Below, one piece after another: positions 43,899-54,053 of a stretch of 64,000 nucleotides of DNA. The DNA comes from an uncultured Psychrobacter sp. (GTDB lineage Bacteria; Pseudomonadota; Gammaproteobacteria; Pseudomonadales; Moraxellaceae): NCBI GenBank assembly GCA_947495055.1, contig CANLXO010000001.1, positions 306,954 through 370,953 of the forward strand, read 5' to 3'. The notes beneath the pieces are model-generated. The model ran no database searches, was not told where the DNA came from, and saw nothing but the letters and a program-made list of their open reading frames with translations. Position numbers and translations under genes: made by a program. Position 1 is the first letter of the stretch; every line of letters starts with the position of its first letter.

Positions 43899-44906
43899 TT
43901 AGTTAACCTTGTAAATGTCAACGGGCACCTTAAAAGGTCTGTTCGGCAACTCGCGAACCAGCTTGGGCATTAAGTATCCAGGTAGTTTTGCTAGCATTAA
44001 CCAGTAAAGTTCAATATTCGACCGCTCGTCGGTATCAAAGTGGGCAGCCCCTTTTACTTTATCTAGCATATGTAAGTAATAAGGCAGTACCCCTGCGGCA
44101 AATAATCGTAAACTTAAATCTACCTGAGTATCCACATCATCATTAATTCCAGCCAGTAGAACTGTTTGATTTAACAGTATAATATTAGCTGCGCGCGCGC
44201 GTTTTAAGTACGTTGAGGTATGTTCATCAATCTCATTAGCATGATTGCAATGGATGACCATAACGATATGGCAGCGACTTTGCGCGAGTCTTTCTAGTAG
44301 CTCATTGTCAAGTCGTTCAGGAATGACGAGCGGTAAACGAGTATGCAGACGAATAGTCGTCAATTGTTCGATAGATTCTAGGGTATCAAGCCACGCAAAG
44401 AGACGGCGATTACTAACACTTAAGGGGTCGCCGCCACTTAGTATCACTTCACTGATATCAGGATGCTCGTTGATATAAGCGATAATATCTTCTTGCACTG
44501 CACTCGTTGGCATATTGGCGTTATAATCAAAATGCTGACGGAAACAGTAGCGGCAATGAATAGCGCAGGCCCCTGTAATGGTCAAAAGCACCCTAGATTC
44601 ATACTTATGCAGCATACCTTTGATAGGATTTTGCTCATTTTCAGCGAGCGGATCAGCGACGTACCCTGTCACAGCTATTTGTTCTTGATTATCTGGCAAT
44701 ACTTGTTTGAGTAGTGGGTCATCAGCGTCTCCTACTCTCATTTTTGTGACAAAGGCACGCGGTACTCGCATTTTGAAATGCTCTGGGGTATAGACTTGTT
44801 CACGCAGTGATTCAAGACCTAGCAGCACTAGTAACTCATCGATTGAGGTGATGGCTTCGGATAATTGTGTTTGCCAGTTTTTTTGTGTGATTAAATGGTT
44901 TATCAT
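43899..44906 (-). CDS. epmB: EF-P beta-lysylation radical SAM enzyme EpmB
   Basis: Lysine 2,3-aminomutase-like radical SAM enzyme that makes (R)-beta-lysine for modification of elongation factor P. The [4Fe-4S]-binding CxxxCxxC is CAIHCRYC (Cys114, 118, 121), followed by the PLP- and lysine-binding features EVILSGGDPLSVSNRRL and IRLHTRLPLVIPERL. At 335 residues it matches E. coli EpmB (342) and lacks the zinc-binding tail of clostridial aminomutase. I start it at the ATG at 44906, with AGGTG 5 bp upstream. Divergent from efp, its substrate gene. Confidence 0.94.
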   Translation of the reverse strand: MINHLITQKNWQTQLSEAITSIDELLVLLGLESLREQVYTPEHFKMRVPRAFVTKMRVGDADDPLLKQVLPDNQEQIAVTGYVADPLAENEQNPIKGMLHKYESRVLLTITGACAIHCRYCFRQHFDYNANMPTSAVQEDIIAYINEHPDISEVILSGGDPLSVSNRRLFAWLDTLESIEQLTTIRLHTRLPLVIPERLDNELLERLAQSRCHIVMVIHCNHANEIDEHTSTYLKRARAANIILLNQTVLLAGINDDVDTQVDLSLRLFAAGVLPYYLHMLDKVKGAAHFDTDERSNIELYWLMLAKLPGYLMPKLVRELPNRPFKVPVDIYKVN

Positions 44907-45084
44907 GACAGCACCTAGCACCTAACATCTATATTTAAAAGCCAATATTATACGCGGTTAATAGGCACCCTACCAAAATATAGACTGACCCTGATACAAA
45001 CTTAACCTGATGTAATATAGACTAAATGAGTATCTATCCCTTTATTTGGCAATTTTTAATACTGACAACCCTTAGGAGTCTCTT

Positions 45085-45657
45085 GTGGCAAGTTTTTCTA
45101 CCAATGAGTTTAAAGCCGGTCTAAAAGTCATGCTCGATGGCAACCCGTGTTCTATTATGGAAAACGAGTTTGTAAAACCTGGCAAAGGTCAGGCTTTTAA
45201 CCGTGTCAAACTACGTAATCTACGTAGCGGCAAGGTATTAGAGCAAACCTTTAAGTCAGGTGACAGCCTAGAGGCGGCTGATGTCATCGATACCGAAATG
45301 GACTATCTATACAACGATGGGGAGTTTTGGCATTTTATGGATTCAGAGACCTTTGAGCAAATTCAAGCGGACAAAACGGCGATTGGTGATGCCCAAAAGT
45401 GGCTTAAAGATAATAGCAACGCCTCGTGCGTGATTACCTTATTTAATGGTGTACCCTTGAGTGTCACGCCGCCAAACTTTGTAGAGCTACAAATTACAGA
45501 GACCGATCCTGGCGTTCGCGGTGACACCTCGGGCGGCGGCGGCAAACCAGCCACGCTTGAGACTGGCGCTGTGGTACGCGTGCCTTTATTTGTGCAACAA
45601 GGTGAAGTAGTACGAGTAGACACCCGTACCGGCGACTATCAAACTCGCGTAAGCTGA
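45085..45657 (+). CDS. efp: Translation elongation factor P
   Basis: EF-P rescues ribosomes stalled at polyproline. The 190-residue protein has the three-domain layout and the modified loop KPGKGQAF, with Lys34 as the beta-lysylation site, consistent with epmB next door. The family signature [19 protein letters not shown] is followed by [24 protein letters not shown]. Start is GTG, 7 bp after TAGGAG. It has its own strong terminator. EpmA (the ligase) is not in this window. Confidence 0.97.
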   Translation: MASFSTNEFKAGLKVMLDGNPCSIMENEFVKPGKGQAFNRVKLRNLRSGKVLEQTFKSGDSLEAADVIDTEMDYLYNDGEFWHFMDSETFEQIQADKTAIGDAQKWLKDNSNASCVITLFNGVPLSVTPPNFVELQITETDPGVRGDTSGGGGKPATLETGAVVRVPLFVQQGEVVRVDTRTGDYQTRVS

Positions 45658-45695
45658 ATCTGATGACAACATATCAAACCAAAAACTGACACGTA

Positions 45696-45732
45696 AAAAG
45701 CTTAGCCCTCAAATTGACGGCTAAGCTTTTTT
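45696..45732. terminator. Bidirectional terminator between efp and the hybrid kinase gene
   Basis: AAAAGCTTAGCC pairs with GGCTAAGCTTTT across an 11-nt loop, with a T run after it. It lies 38 bp after the efp stop and just after the stop of the convergent kinase gene. Confidence 0.88.
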
Positions 45733-45739
45733 ATTAGTA

Positions 45740-47485
45740 TTAGTACTCATCCACCATTGAGGACTTGTGCATCAGCCAATACTGCACCAGTGCATTCAAC
45801 TGATCTTTTTTAAAGGGTTTGGTGCAATAGTCTTGCATCCCAACCATCAGGTATTTTTTGCGCTCACCATCCATAGCATTTGCAGTCAGCGCTATGATCG
45901 GGGGTAGCGATTGCGGCTCGTAGAGCTCGTGTAATTTGATGGTCGCCTGCACCCCATCCATAATTGGCATGTGATGATCCATCAAAATAATGTCATAGCG
46001 CTTAGGATATAACGCAAAATGCTCAATCGCTTGTTGACCATCAGTGACATGGGTCACAATATGCCCGCCATCTCGTAAGGCCTTTTTGGCAATGACAGCG
46101 TTGACGTTATCATCTTCGACCAAAAGTATATGGCCTGTGCGCTGGGTGCTGGTAGCATGAGCGCTATTATCATGCGTTAATTGCCAATCATCATACTGCT
46201 CTTTGTCAATGGTCGTCAAAGGCAGCATAACCATAAAAGTAGATCCAGCACCAACCTCGCTCTCAACCTCGATATAGCCGCCCATCAAAGTAACCAAAGA
46301 TTTGCATACGGACAGACCCAAACCTGTACCACCGTATAACCGGTGGGTTGAACTATCGGCTTGATTGTAGGCATCAAATATAGCGTCTAAGGACTCAGGT
46401 TTGATCCCGACGCCTGAATCGATAACTTCGATACCTACCGTCATAGGCTTTTGCTCTGTTGCTCGGTCATCTGCACTGTCGTCGTTACCGAGAGTCGAGG
46501 CATGTTCAACATTAATAATGACCTGCCCGCCTTCGCGCGTAAACTTAATGGCATTGTTGACAAGGTTGGCGACTATCTGCTTGATTCTAACAGGATCGCC
46601 TTGTACATAAGCAGATAGCGATTCGCTATAGTGATACTCTAAAGTGAGTCCGCGCAAACGAGCTTTTGCTGCAAATAGGCTGACTACCTCGTTACACAGC
46701 GTCGATAAATTCATCGGTACGCTGTCGATGACCATCTTGCCAGATTCAACTTTGGATAAATCTAAAATACCATTGATAATGGCAAGTAGATGCTCAGTCG
46801 ATACTTTTATATTGTTCAAATACTCTTTTTGCTCAAAACTCAGCTCAGTCTCGCCAAGCATATCGATCATACCTATGATGCCATTCATCGGCGTGCGTAT
46901 TTCATGACTCATATTGGCCAAAAAATCTGATTTCATTTTGTTGGCATGTTTGGCAATGCGTTGACTCTCTTGTAGCGCCAGCGCATCTGAGGCCATCGCA
47001 GCAAACTTGATCAGCAGCTCAGCTTGTTCATCATCAAATAAGTGATTGGGCTGAGTGTCCATAAGACACAAAGAGCCTAGGCGGTATACCTTATTATCCT
47101 CATACAACAAAATAGGCGCGCCAGCATAAAAACGCAAATGAGGACGCTCTGTGATCAAGGGGTTGTCTACAAAGCGGCTATCTTTGGATAAATCTGCCAC
47201 CACAAAGACGTCGTTGGATAATACCGTATAGTTGCAAATCGCCACCTCACGCGTAGTGCTACAAGCCCCCTCCATACCGTGAGGCGATCTTAGATATTGC
47301 GTGCGCTCATCCATAAAAGTGATCGTGACAATCGGCACATCAAAGAACAGTTTGACCAGTTCTGTCAAACGCGCAAAAGCGGGATCATAATCATTGTTTA
47401 GTAGCTGATATTTATGCAGCTTGTCAATACGATCTGCTTCATCTATCGCTATGGGATAATTTAATATAGACAAGACGCTCTCCAC
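45740..47485 (-). CDS. GAF-domain hybrid sensor histidine kinase
   Basis: A 581-residue cytoplasmic hybrid kinase without TM helices. Domains: GAF (about 25-165; [26 protein letters not shown]), HisKA with the phospho-His in [23 protein letters not shown], HATPase_c ([19 protein letters not shown]) and a C-terminal receiver ([19 protein letters not shown], phospho-Asp in [13 protein letters not shown], Lys in CTKPFKK). Start is GTG. No cognate output regulator is next to it, so its target is not evident. Confidence 0.9.
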   Translation of the reverse strand: MESVLSILNYPIAIDEADRIDKLHKYQLLNNDYDPAFARLTELVKLFFDVPIVTITFMDERTQYLRSPHGMEGACSTTREVAICNYTVLSNDVFVVADLSKDSRFVDNPLITERPHLRFYAGAPILLYEDNKVYRLGSLCLMDTQPNHLFDDEQAELLIKFAAMASDALALQESQRIAKHANKMKSDFLANMSHEIRTPMNGIIGMIDMLGETELSFEQKEYLNNIKVSTEHLLAIINGILDLSKVESGKMVIDSVPMNLSTLCNEVVSLFAAKARLRGLTLEYHYSESLSAYVQGDPVRIKQIVANLVNNAIKFTREGGQVIINVEHASTLGNDDSADDRATEQKPMTVGIEVIDSGVGIKPESLDAIFDAYNQADSSTHRLYGGTGLGLSVCKSLVTLMGGYIEVESEVGAGSTFMVMLPLTTIDKEQYDDWQLTHDNSAHATSTQRTGHILLVEDDNVNAVIAKKALRDGGHIVTHVTDGQQAIEHFALYPKRYDIILMDHHMPIMDGVQATIKLHELYEPQSLPPIIALTANAMDGERKKYLMVGMQDYCTKPFKKDQLNALVQYWLMHKSSMVDEY

Positions 47486-47632
47486 GACTGAATAATAGTA
47501 CCGATATGCATATTGATATGACGCCCACTGTTGATACTCATAGCTCTTTTTAGTTTTACCACTATTACTAACCTTACTATAACTAAGGTTGCTATTACTG
47601 ATATCAAAAGCATTAGATACTAGGGGCGCATC

Positions 47633-48433
47633 TTACTCTGTACTTGGTGCCAGCTTAGTGATTATTGACAGCGCCTCACTTACCATTATCATTGCCACCA
47701 CTGAAGTCACAACAACCGCTGAACCATAACCGCCACACTGTAAGCCGCCCACTTGAGCGCTTTTGTCCACTTTTGGCGGCTCTGTAGAATACACACATCT
47801 AACACCGAATTTTTCTTTTAGCTCCTTATTAATGCACTTTTCGTGCCGTAATTTGTTGCGTAGACGGGCCAGTAACGGATCTTGATAAGTATCGCGCAAA
47901 TCACTAACCGTGATCTGTAGCGGATCTATCTTGCCGCCTGCGCCGCCTGCACAAATGAGCTTAAGCTTATTAAATCGGCAGTGCAGTACAATAGCGAGCT
48001 TGGCACTCATATCATCAACGCAGTCTAAGATGACTATAGGACGGCCTTGCTTGGCGGCAAGATTTGCCTGCGCGCGACTTGGCAATAGAGCCTCTACATT
48101 ATCACTAGTCAAAAAATCATCGACCAGATGTACATTGACCTCTGGATTGATCTCGCGTATGCGCTGACCCATCGCCTCGATTTTGCTCACACCAAAGGTG
48201 CTGTCTAAAGCGGGCAGTTGACGGTTGACGTTCGATGCGACCAGGACGTCCAAATCGATCAGCGTAATGCTACCTACAGCCGTGCGCGCTAATGCTTCAG
48301 CGGCCCATGACCCGACGCCGCCGACGCCGATGACATAGACGTGAGCTGCCGAAAATACATCGGCTGCTCTACCATAGAGCGTTTTGGTACCTTTAAATCG
48401 GCGTTCATACTGGCTATTTGCTACTTGACTCAT
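47633..48433 (-). CDS. tcdA: tRNA threonylcarbamoyladenosine dehydratase TcdA
   Basis: An E1-like enzyme that closes t6A37 to cyclic ct6A in ANN-decoding tRNAs. The Rossmann motif VIGVGGVGSWAAEALARTAVG and LIDLDVLVASNVNRQ are followed by the catalytic region (CRFNKLKLICAGGAGG), the conserved RDTYQDPLLARLRNKLR and QVGGLQCGGYGSAVVVTSVV. With the ATG at 48433 it has 266 residues, close to E. coli TcdA (268). The start lies 6 bp after the TatD gene's stop, so the two are probably cotranscribed. Confidence 0.93.
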   Translation of the reverse strand: MSQVANSQYERRFKGTKTLYGRAADVFSAAHVYVIGVGGVGSWAAEALARTAVGSITLIDLDVLVASNVNRQLPALDSTFGVSKIEAMGQRIREINPEVNVHLVDDFLTSDNVEALLPSRAQANLAAKQGRPIVILDCVDDMSAKLAIVLHCRFNKLKLICAGGAGGKIDPLQITVSDLRDTYQDPLLARLRNKLRHEKCINKELKEKFGVRCVYSTEPPKVDKSAQVGGLQCGGYGSAVVVTSVVAMIMVSEALSIITKLAPSTE

Positions 48434-48438
48434 AAGGA

Positions 48439-49425
48439 TCAAAGACTCTCGTTGGTTGGATAAGTCCATGAGGTTTTTAGCGCCATGCAGCTGTTTTGCC
48501 ATAGCTGCTGCGCTAGTACCTCAGGAGTAACATCCAATAGCTCACTTAAACTTAGTAGTACCCAAGGCAAATTGGCAGGTACGTTTCTGTTGTGGGTAGT
48601 CACCCCTTGCCATTCATCATCTGGACTTTGACCTGATGCAGGTAGGTCCACTTGCGCCTGTTGACACATAATAGGCATCATATCTGGGCAGTCGGTCTCT
48701 ATCACTAGGCAGCTAGTGCCATAAGTTGCAACCGCCGCCACAATAGCGCGGCGCAGTTTTTTGGCATTAGGGTTACTCACTTGACCTGTTACCCCAAGCT
48801 TAAAGCCTAATTTGACAAAGGCTTTGGCCTCTTGCTCACCGCCACTAAAGCTATGAGCCACACCGCCAAGGGTATGCGCGTCATATTTATGCGCTTTTAA
48901 AATAGCCAAAGTGTCAGCGTGCGCTTTACGAATGTGTAGCATCACGGGCAGCTGATGAGTAACTGCCATATCTAACTGCGCCTTAAAAAATTGCTTTTGT
49001 TTGGCAAACATATCAGGTGCTTTCATTGCATCGGTGTAAGTATCGAGTCCTATCTCGCCGATAGCCAATGGGCGCTTAGCGTTTAAACGGTGCGCCATAT
49101 CACTCAGGTGCGCCTCAGTGTGCTGATCAATATAAAAAGGATGCAGACCGAGGGCAATATGCGCTTTGGGTACTTGCTCTTTATTATCCAGCATATCCGC
49201 TTTATCATGTACGAAGGTCGCTGATAGCGCTTGTTGACAGGCGTATAAGCGCTCAAAATGAGTATGCAAATAACCGACTAGCACCAAATGGTGCACCCCG
49301 CGCTGATAGGCTATCTTCGCTTGCATGAGTCTATCATGATCAAAGGTTGGCGCATCAAAATGAGTATGCGTGTCTATCATAGGATAACTAGGCATATCTT
49401 CGAGTATTGAGCTGGTGCGGGGCAT
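48439..49425 (-). CDS. TatD-family metal-dependent DNase/hydrolase
   Basis: A 328-residue TIM-barrel hydrolase. Metal ligands are visible: IDTHTHFD at the N-terminus, ALGLHPFYID, GEIGLDTY, LHIRKAH, HSFSGGEQEAKAF and ETDCPDM. TatD proteins are 3'-5' exonucleases; this one is longer than E. coli TatD (260), with insertions in the middle and C-terminal parts. The ATG at 49425 has GGAGG 5 bp upstream and is preferred to the longer TTG-started frame. It is followed directly by tcdA. Confidence 0.9.
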   Translation of the reverse strand: MPRTSSILEDMPSYPMIDTHTHFDAPTFDHDRLMQAKIAYQRGVHHLVLVGYLHTHFERLYACQQALSATFVHDKADMLDNKEQVPKAHIALGLHPFYIDQHTEAHLSDMAHRLNAKRPLAIGEIGLDTYTDAMKAPDMFAKQKQFFKAQLDMAVTHQLPVMLHIRKAHADTLAILKAHKYDAHTLGGVAHSFSGGEQEAKAFVKLGFKLGVTGQVSNPNAKKLRRAIVAAVATYGTSCLVIETDCPDMMPIMCQQAQVDLPASGQSPDDEWQGVTTHNRNVPANLPWVLLSLSELLDVTPEVLAQQLWQNSCMALKTSWTYPTNESL

Positions 49426-49455
49426 AGATGCCTCCATAATCAATAATTAAGAGGT

Positions 49456-50394
49456 CTATTTGCTATAGACTCTATAACTGGGTTTGAGCAGTTTTTGCAA
49501 TAGTGCATAAGGCACCAGTAAATCGACAGCACCAGCATTATCCTCTAAAAGCTCGCCTGATTGATACACCATGTGCAAGCCCTCTTTATCTAGATACCAT
49601 TGCTCTGAGAGCTGTAATGGCCAGTCATCAAGGTACTGCGCCTCAACCCCTTGCAAGGTTAACCAGTCTTTTTTAGCGGTTTGAAAAGTCGCGAGTAATT
49701 CATCAGGCGTCGCCTCAGGCAATAAGATATCTTCGATATTTAGCTGTAATTTTTTTTGCATATCGAGCATAACGTAATTAAATTGCTCATGGCTATCGTC
49801 CTTGGACACACTTGAGCGAATAGCCAGATAACCTGTGGGCGTACTATCTATATTAGCTAGGTCAGAGACAGGATTGAATACCACTTCGGTATCGATACGT
49901 TGATACATAGGTAGCGTGCTCACCGTGCCCTCACCATACTCAATTTGGTTAAGCAGCATCAAAATAATTTTTTTGGCTGCCTCATCTTGGCTTGCCAGCG
50001 GCATCTCAGGCGCGAGAACATGAGCGATGGTTTGCCACATAATACTAGTGAGCCACGGCTGCTTGGGCGAAAAATCTACAATGTTAAGCTCAAAGTACTG
50101 ACAGGGTTTGATGTCGCAATTGGGCTGGCGCGCGAGGGCCTGCTGCTTGATAATCTCAATGTTTGAAGTCGCCAAGTTCTTACTGGTAGTGGGACGGGCG
50201 TCATCGACTATAGCTACTTTGGTATCTGACGCATCATTAATAGTAGCGCCAATCTCTTGCGCGGACTCCCCCTCTGCCTGCCGCTCAAACATAGACTGCG
50301 GCTTTGGCTTACACCCAAGCAGAGTCATGCACAGCAGTGCAAAAGCTATCGACATCAGTATAGGATGGGCGCGGGCAAAGTGCTGGGCATTCAT
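49456..50394 (-). CDS. Lipoprotein with RsiV-like DUF3298 domain
   Basis: A 312-residue lipoprotein with lipobox TLLGC (Cys28). A polar linker to about residue 75 is followed by a DUF3298/RsiV-like domain with FELNIVDFSPKQPWLTSIMW, YVMLDMQKKLQLNIEDILLP and the closing YALLQKLLKPSYRVY. Proteins of this family bind lysozyme or peptidoglycan-active ligands in some Gram-positives; in proteobacteria the role is unknown. Lies 31 bp upstream of the TatD gene in the same direction. Confidence 0.78.
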   Translation of the reverse strand: MNAQHFARAHPILMSIAFALLCMTLLGCKPKPQSMFERQAEGESAQEIGATINDASDTKVAIVDDARPTTSKNLATSNIEIIKQQALARQPNCDIKPCQYFELNIVDFSPKQPWLTSIMWQTIAHVLAPEMPLASQDEAAKKIILMLLNQIEYGEGTVSTLPMYQRIDTEVVFNPVSDLANIDSTPTGYLAIRSSVSKDDSHEQFNYVMLDMQKKLQLNIEDILLPEATPDELLATFQTAKKDWLTLQGVEAQYLDDWPLQLSEQWYLDKEGLHMVYQSGELLEDNAGAVDLLVPYALLQKLLKPSYRVYSK

Positions 50395-50564
50395 AGGAGC
50401 GACCGCTAGAATTGAGGAGTTAAAATATTAGCATAGCAAATTAAATAGAGGTAGATTGAATATTAGCTTTATGTATCAAATAATGTTGAATAGTTTCTGA
50501 TTGTCTAAAAACTCCCTCTTAAAAATTGCCTTTAAAGAAAAGCATATCTGCTTGAACTTCCATT

Positions 50565-50738
50565 TTATATCTTAGAAGAACTTGGATGATCCTCGCTTTT
50601 TTTGTGGGCAGTCAGATTTTCTGGCTCGTCATTCGTGCTATGCGCTCTGTGCGCTGGTAGCTGACGGCTACTGCGTCTTGGTAGTAATAGTAAAGCGGTA
50701 CCTACCGCTGTTAAAGCCATCCATTTTTTTGCAGTCAT
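50565..50738 (-). CDS. Small hypothetical protein (57 residues)
   Basis: An open frame with GGAGCG 4 bp before the ATG. The N-terminus is MTAKKWMALTAVGTALLLLP, a basic start plus hydrophobic stretch that could be a signal or TM anchor. It is followed by an Arg-rich patch and a polar Ser/Asp/Glu tail. It occupies the gap between the gspD operon and the lipoprotein gene. No family recognised. Confidence 0.5.
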   Translation of the reverse strand: MTAKKWMALTAVGTALLLLPRRSSRQLPAHRAHSTNDEPENLTAHKKSEDHPSSSKI

Positions 50739-50793
50739 TTTACGCTCCTTAGTTTGATGAACTATTTCGCTTAACCAGTCACTTAATAAGGTA

Positions 50794-53043
50794 TCAACGG
50801 TTTAAAGGATAAGTCGTCACGCCGCTACTGGCACTTGGACTATCGACTCGCGTAAAGCCTGAGGGCGCAGGCTGCGGCGTTTGGTCACGTTTAGGAATCA
50901 AAGGGTTGAGATTCATCAGCTCGTAATCTGCACTCACCTCACCACTCCAACCTTGGGTGCCACTCAGGGGCAACTGCTTGATCGTGCCGTTTTTGTCGAT
51001 GACCAATTGCAGCACGCGCATCTGATTGTATTTGCGCTCAGTCACGCTCGCCACCGCGCCGCCATCACGCAAGATAGTGGGTTGCAAAAAGATAATCAAA
51101 TTGCTCTTTTGCGTGCTGTCATTATCAGAGCGAAACAGACGTCCAATGATAGGCACGTTGCCAAGTCCAGGAACTTTTTGTTGACTGGTGGTGCTGTTAT
51201 CTCGCATCAGGCCACCCAAAGCAATGGTCTGTTGATCATCAGCCAAGATAGTGGTATTGATGAGGCTCTTATTGGTAATAATGCCGTTGGCATTTCCAAC
51301 GCTACCGGGCACAACTGACGAGACCTCTTGCGAGACTTCCAAACGCACTGTGCCGTTTTCACCGATATGGGGAATGACGTTTAGGTTGATACCGATATCT
51401 TGACGGTCAATAGTCTGAAACGGGTTATTTGATGCATTGCCACTAGTGGTAAAGGAGCCTGTGACAAAAGGCACGTTTTGACCCACCAAAATACTGGCCT
51501 TTTCGTTATCTAGGGTTAAGATAGAAGGCATGGACAACAGATTGGCACTGGTCGATCTGTCCAAAGCTTGCAAGATAGCCCCATAAAATTCAGTATTACC
51601 ATTACTGTCCTTGCGACTATCACCAATACCAACCAAAGCACCAACAATTGAGCTAGCAGCAGCGCTAATACCTGCCGCGCCAGCTGCGCCGCCACCTGCC
51701 AAAGCCGCCGCCGCAATCGAGGTAGCACTAGCGCCTACGTTATTGAAGTTGACGACGCCATAGCCGCTGTTGGCATTACCTAGCGCCCATTGAACACCAA
51801 GCTGGGTCGCATCATCTCCTGATATCTCAACGATAGCCGCTTGAATCAGCACTTGCGCACGGCGATTATCGAGCTGGTCCACCGCCTCTTCGATCTCAAA
51901 CATGAGCTCAGGATCGGCATTTACAATGACCGCGTTTTGGGTTTCATCTGCAATAATACTAAATTTCCTACCAGATTGTGCCGTAGAGCCACTAGCCGCT
52001 GGTACAATCGAGCTATTACTATTTTCGAGCGCCTGACTGGCTCCACTATTAATAGCGGTACTAGCGCCGCTGGCATCGGTGAGTGATGCAGGCTCTAAGG
52101 TCGATACGGCGCCTGCACTATTGATAGACTGATTGGCAAGCAAGCCGCGCAGCATGTCAGCGATGTGAGTTGCGCTGGCATACTTGAGGCGGAACACACG
52201 CAAACCGCTTAGCCTACGCGTCGGGGTGGTATCCAACTGGTTGACCATCACTTGTACTTTGGCGATCATCTCAGGACTACCCTTCACAAGCAGCCGATCA
52301 CTTGCCGAATCGGCGATCACTTTGAGCTGGTTACCACCTTGTGCTTGTCCGCTACCAGCACTTGCGACCAAAGCGCTAATTAATTCCATCATACGCTCAG
52401 CATCCACGTGACGCAGTGGTATCACCTGTAAGCTATCATTAACATTGCTATCTAAATCACGGATAAGAGCGGTAAGCTGGTTTAAACTATCGGCGCGATC
52501 GGATAATACTAGTGCGTTGACGCCGGGGACAGCTGCGGCGTGAGCGGACTGCGGCATGAGGGGACGGATGACACCAAGCACTTCAGCGGCTTGGGTATTG
52601 GTTAAATAAATCACTCGCGTCGCCAAGGCTTCGCCCACGCTATCGCCGCGTAGATCCACTGCAACGCCAGACTGTTTGGCGACATTATCTGGCACCAATT
52701 TGGTGGTCGTCCCTGAATCAATAGCCGCAATGCCATTAACCTGCATGACGCTTAAAAACAACTGATAAATCTCATCGCGCGAGAGTGCACGGTTCGATAT
52801 GACCGTTACGTTACCATTGATACGTGGATCTAAGACGAAGTTTTGATTGGTAATCGTTGCCACTTCGTTGATAAAGGCTTTGATATCAGCGTCTTGCAAA
52901 TTAACTTTCCAGCTTTCGCTATGAGCGACCCCCATACTCGCCATCCACAGCGGCAGTGCTAAGCATAGCGGACGACAAAGGCCCATTAAGCGCTGTAATG
53001 AGAGGCGCAGGGGCGTGACTGAAAATTTATGCAAACTTACCAT
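50794..53043 (-). CDS. gspD: Type II secretion system secretin GspD
   Basis: The outer-membrane pore of the T2SS, 749 residues. The signal peptide ends near AHSES, followed by the N0 domain (WKVNLQDADIKAFINEVATITNQNF) and N1-N3 domains with KH-like repeats (VIPLRHVDAERMMELISALV, LRVFRLKYASATHIADML). The secretin barrel has VGQNVPFVTGSF and VPGLGNVPIIGRLFRS. The C-terminal part continues with a Pro/Ser-rich tail. The ATG at 53043 is preferred to a TTG at 53052. It is the last of gspN-gspC-gspD. The rest of the T2SS lies elsewhere. Confidence 0.95.
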   Translation of the reverse strand: MVSLHKFSVTPLRLSLQRLMGLCRPLCLALPLWMASMGVAHSESWKVNLQDADIKAFINEVATITNQNFVLDPRINGNVTVISNRALSRDEIYQLFLSVMQVNGIAAIDSGTTTKLVPDNVAKQSGVAVDLRGDSVGEALATRVIYLTNTQAAEVLGVIRPLMPQSAHAAAVPGVNALVLSDRADSLNQLTALIRDLDSNVNDSLQVIPLRHVDAERMMELISALVASAGSGQAQGGNQLKVIADSASDRLLVKGSPEMIAKVQVMVNQLDTTPTRRLSGLRVFRLKYASATHIADMLRGLLANQSINSAGAVSTLEPASLTDASGASTAINSGASQALENSNSSIVPAASGSTAQSGRKFSIIADETQNAVIVNADPELMFEIEEAVDQLDNRRAQVLIQAAIVEISGDDATQLGVQWALGNANSGYGVVNFNNVGASATSIAAAALAGGGAAGAAGISAAASSIVGALVGIGDSRKDSNGNTEFYGAILQALDRSTSANLLSMPSILTLDNEKASILVGQNVPFVTGSFTTSGNASNNPFQTIDRQDIGINLNVIPHIGENGTVRLEVSQEVSSVVPGSVGNANGIITNKSLINTTILADDQQTIALGGLMRDNSTTSQQKVPGLGNVPIIGRLFRSDNDSTQKSNLIIFLQPTILRDGGAVASVTERKYNQMRVLQLVIDKNGTIKQLPLSGTQGWSGEVSADYELMNLNPLIPKRDQTPQPAPSGFTRVDSPSASSGVTTYPLNR

Positions 53044-53147
53044 GATGATCAATACCTACTGTGATGGTGCCAAGTATAAGCTAAAATGCGCCTGTAATAC
53101 TGAGAATAACAATGACTCAGCGTTGTGACTACCTTTGATATATAACA

Positions 53148-54053
53148 TTAAAACTGCTGACGAATCGTGATGACCTGATCGCCGCGCTGAACCTCTATTT
53201 GCGCCTCGCCCGATTGCTGCACTTGTTGCAATAGGCTAGAGTCCTGTGCAGGATTATTACCGACGTTTTGACCATTAACGCTTAATACTTTATCGCCAGG
53301 CTCAAGCCCCAAACGATTGCGCAGGCTCGATGGCATAGCAGCAGTCACTTGGTAACCCTCTCCTGATGCCATAACGCCCATACGGCTCAAATAGCTGGCA
53401 GGATTCTCTTGCAGGGCGGTCACCGCCTCACTAATAGCAGACTGCGGGCTCTCGTCAGCGTTATTAGTGCTAGCAGATGGATCAAGACCTGTATCAATGG
53501 GCGCGACTGCTTGTGGTAGCGCTAATGCATCATTCGTAGGCAAACGCTGATTGCTCATACCATCAGCGATCATCTCGCTCTGGTCAAGTGCTAAGCGATC
53601 AGGCATATTGATGACAGTTTGCTGATCGCTGCGATCTGAGATAATAACCGAGTCCCAATCAACAGCGATTAGCATGTAACCGCTCTCTTGTAGCTCGTCA
53701 CCGATACGGTAGTTTTTGACCTCGCCATTGACATCGAGCAGTGCTGACGAGGCGCTATTAGGCACGGCCAATAGCACGCCTTTAAGAATAATATTAGGCG
53801 GCGGCAACGTAGCAGCAGCAACAGGCGCTGGGTCTGCAAAGATAGCAAATAAGCTGTTATCGCCTGCGTCCATTGAGGTATTATTCTGCAAAGTCGCTAA
53901 TGGCAAGGCAGGTACTGTTGGCGCGGCTAGTAATAACCATAATAACCGCGCCACTGTCCAGCTCAGCCATATAATCGCTAATAATAAAAGCCATCCTGAG
54001 AAGCGGTTCAGAATATCTATAGCAGGTTTAAGGCGATCGCGGGCACTTATCAT
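53148..54053 (-). CDS. gspC: Type II secretion inner-membrane protein GspC
   Basis: A 301-residue clamp protein linking GspD to the inner-membrane platform. One TM helix (about 20-40), then the homology region (LPPPNIILKGVLLAVPNSASSALL, VKNYRIGDEL), a Gln/Asp/Ser linker, and a C-terminal PDZ domain (GYQVTAAMPSSLRNRLGLEPGDKVLSVNGQNV). The ATG at 54053 shares one base with the gspN stop (TGATG), giving translational coupling. 95 bp separate it from gspD. Confidence 0.93.
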   Translation of the reverse strand: MISARDRLKPAIDILNRFSGWLLLLAIIWLSWTVARLLWLLLAAPTVPALPLATLQNNTSMDAGDNSLFAIFADPAPVAAATLPPPNIILKGVLLAVPNSASSALLDVNGEVKNYRIGDELQESGYMLIAVDWDSVIISDRSDQQTVINMPDRLALDQSEMIADGMSNQRLPTNDALALPQAVAPIDTGLDPSASTNNADESPQSAISEAVTALQENPASYLSRMGVMASGEGYQVTAAMPSSLRNRLGLEPGDKVLSVNGQNVGNNPAQDSSLLQQVQQSGEAQIEVQRGDQVITIRQQF

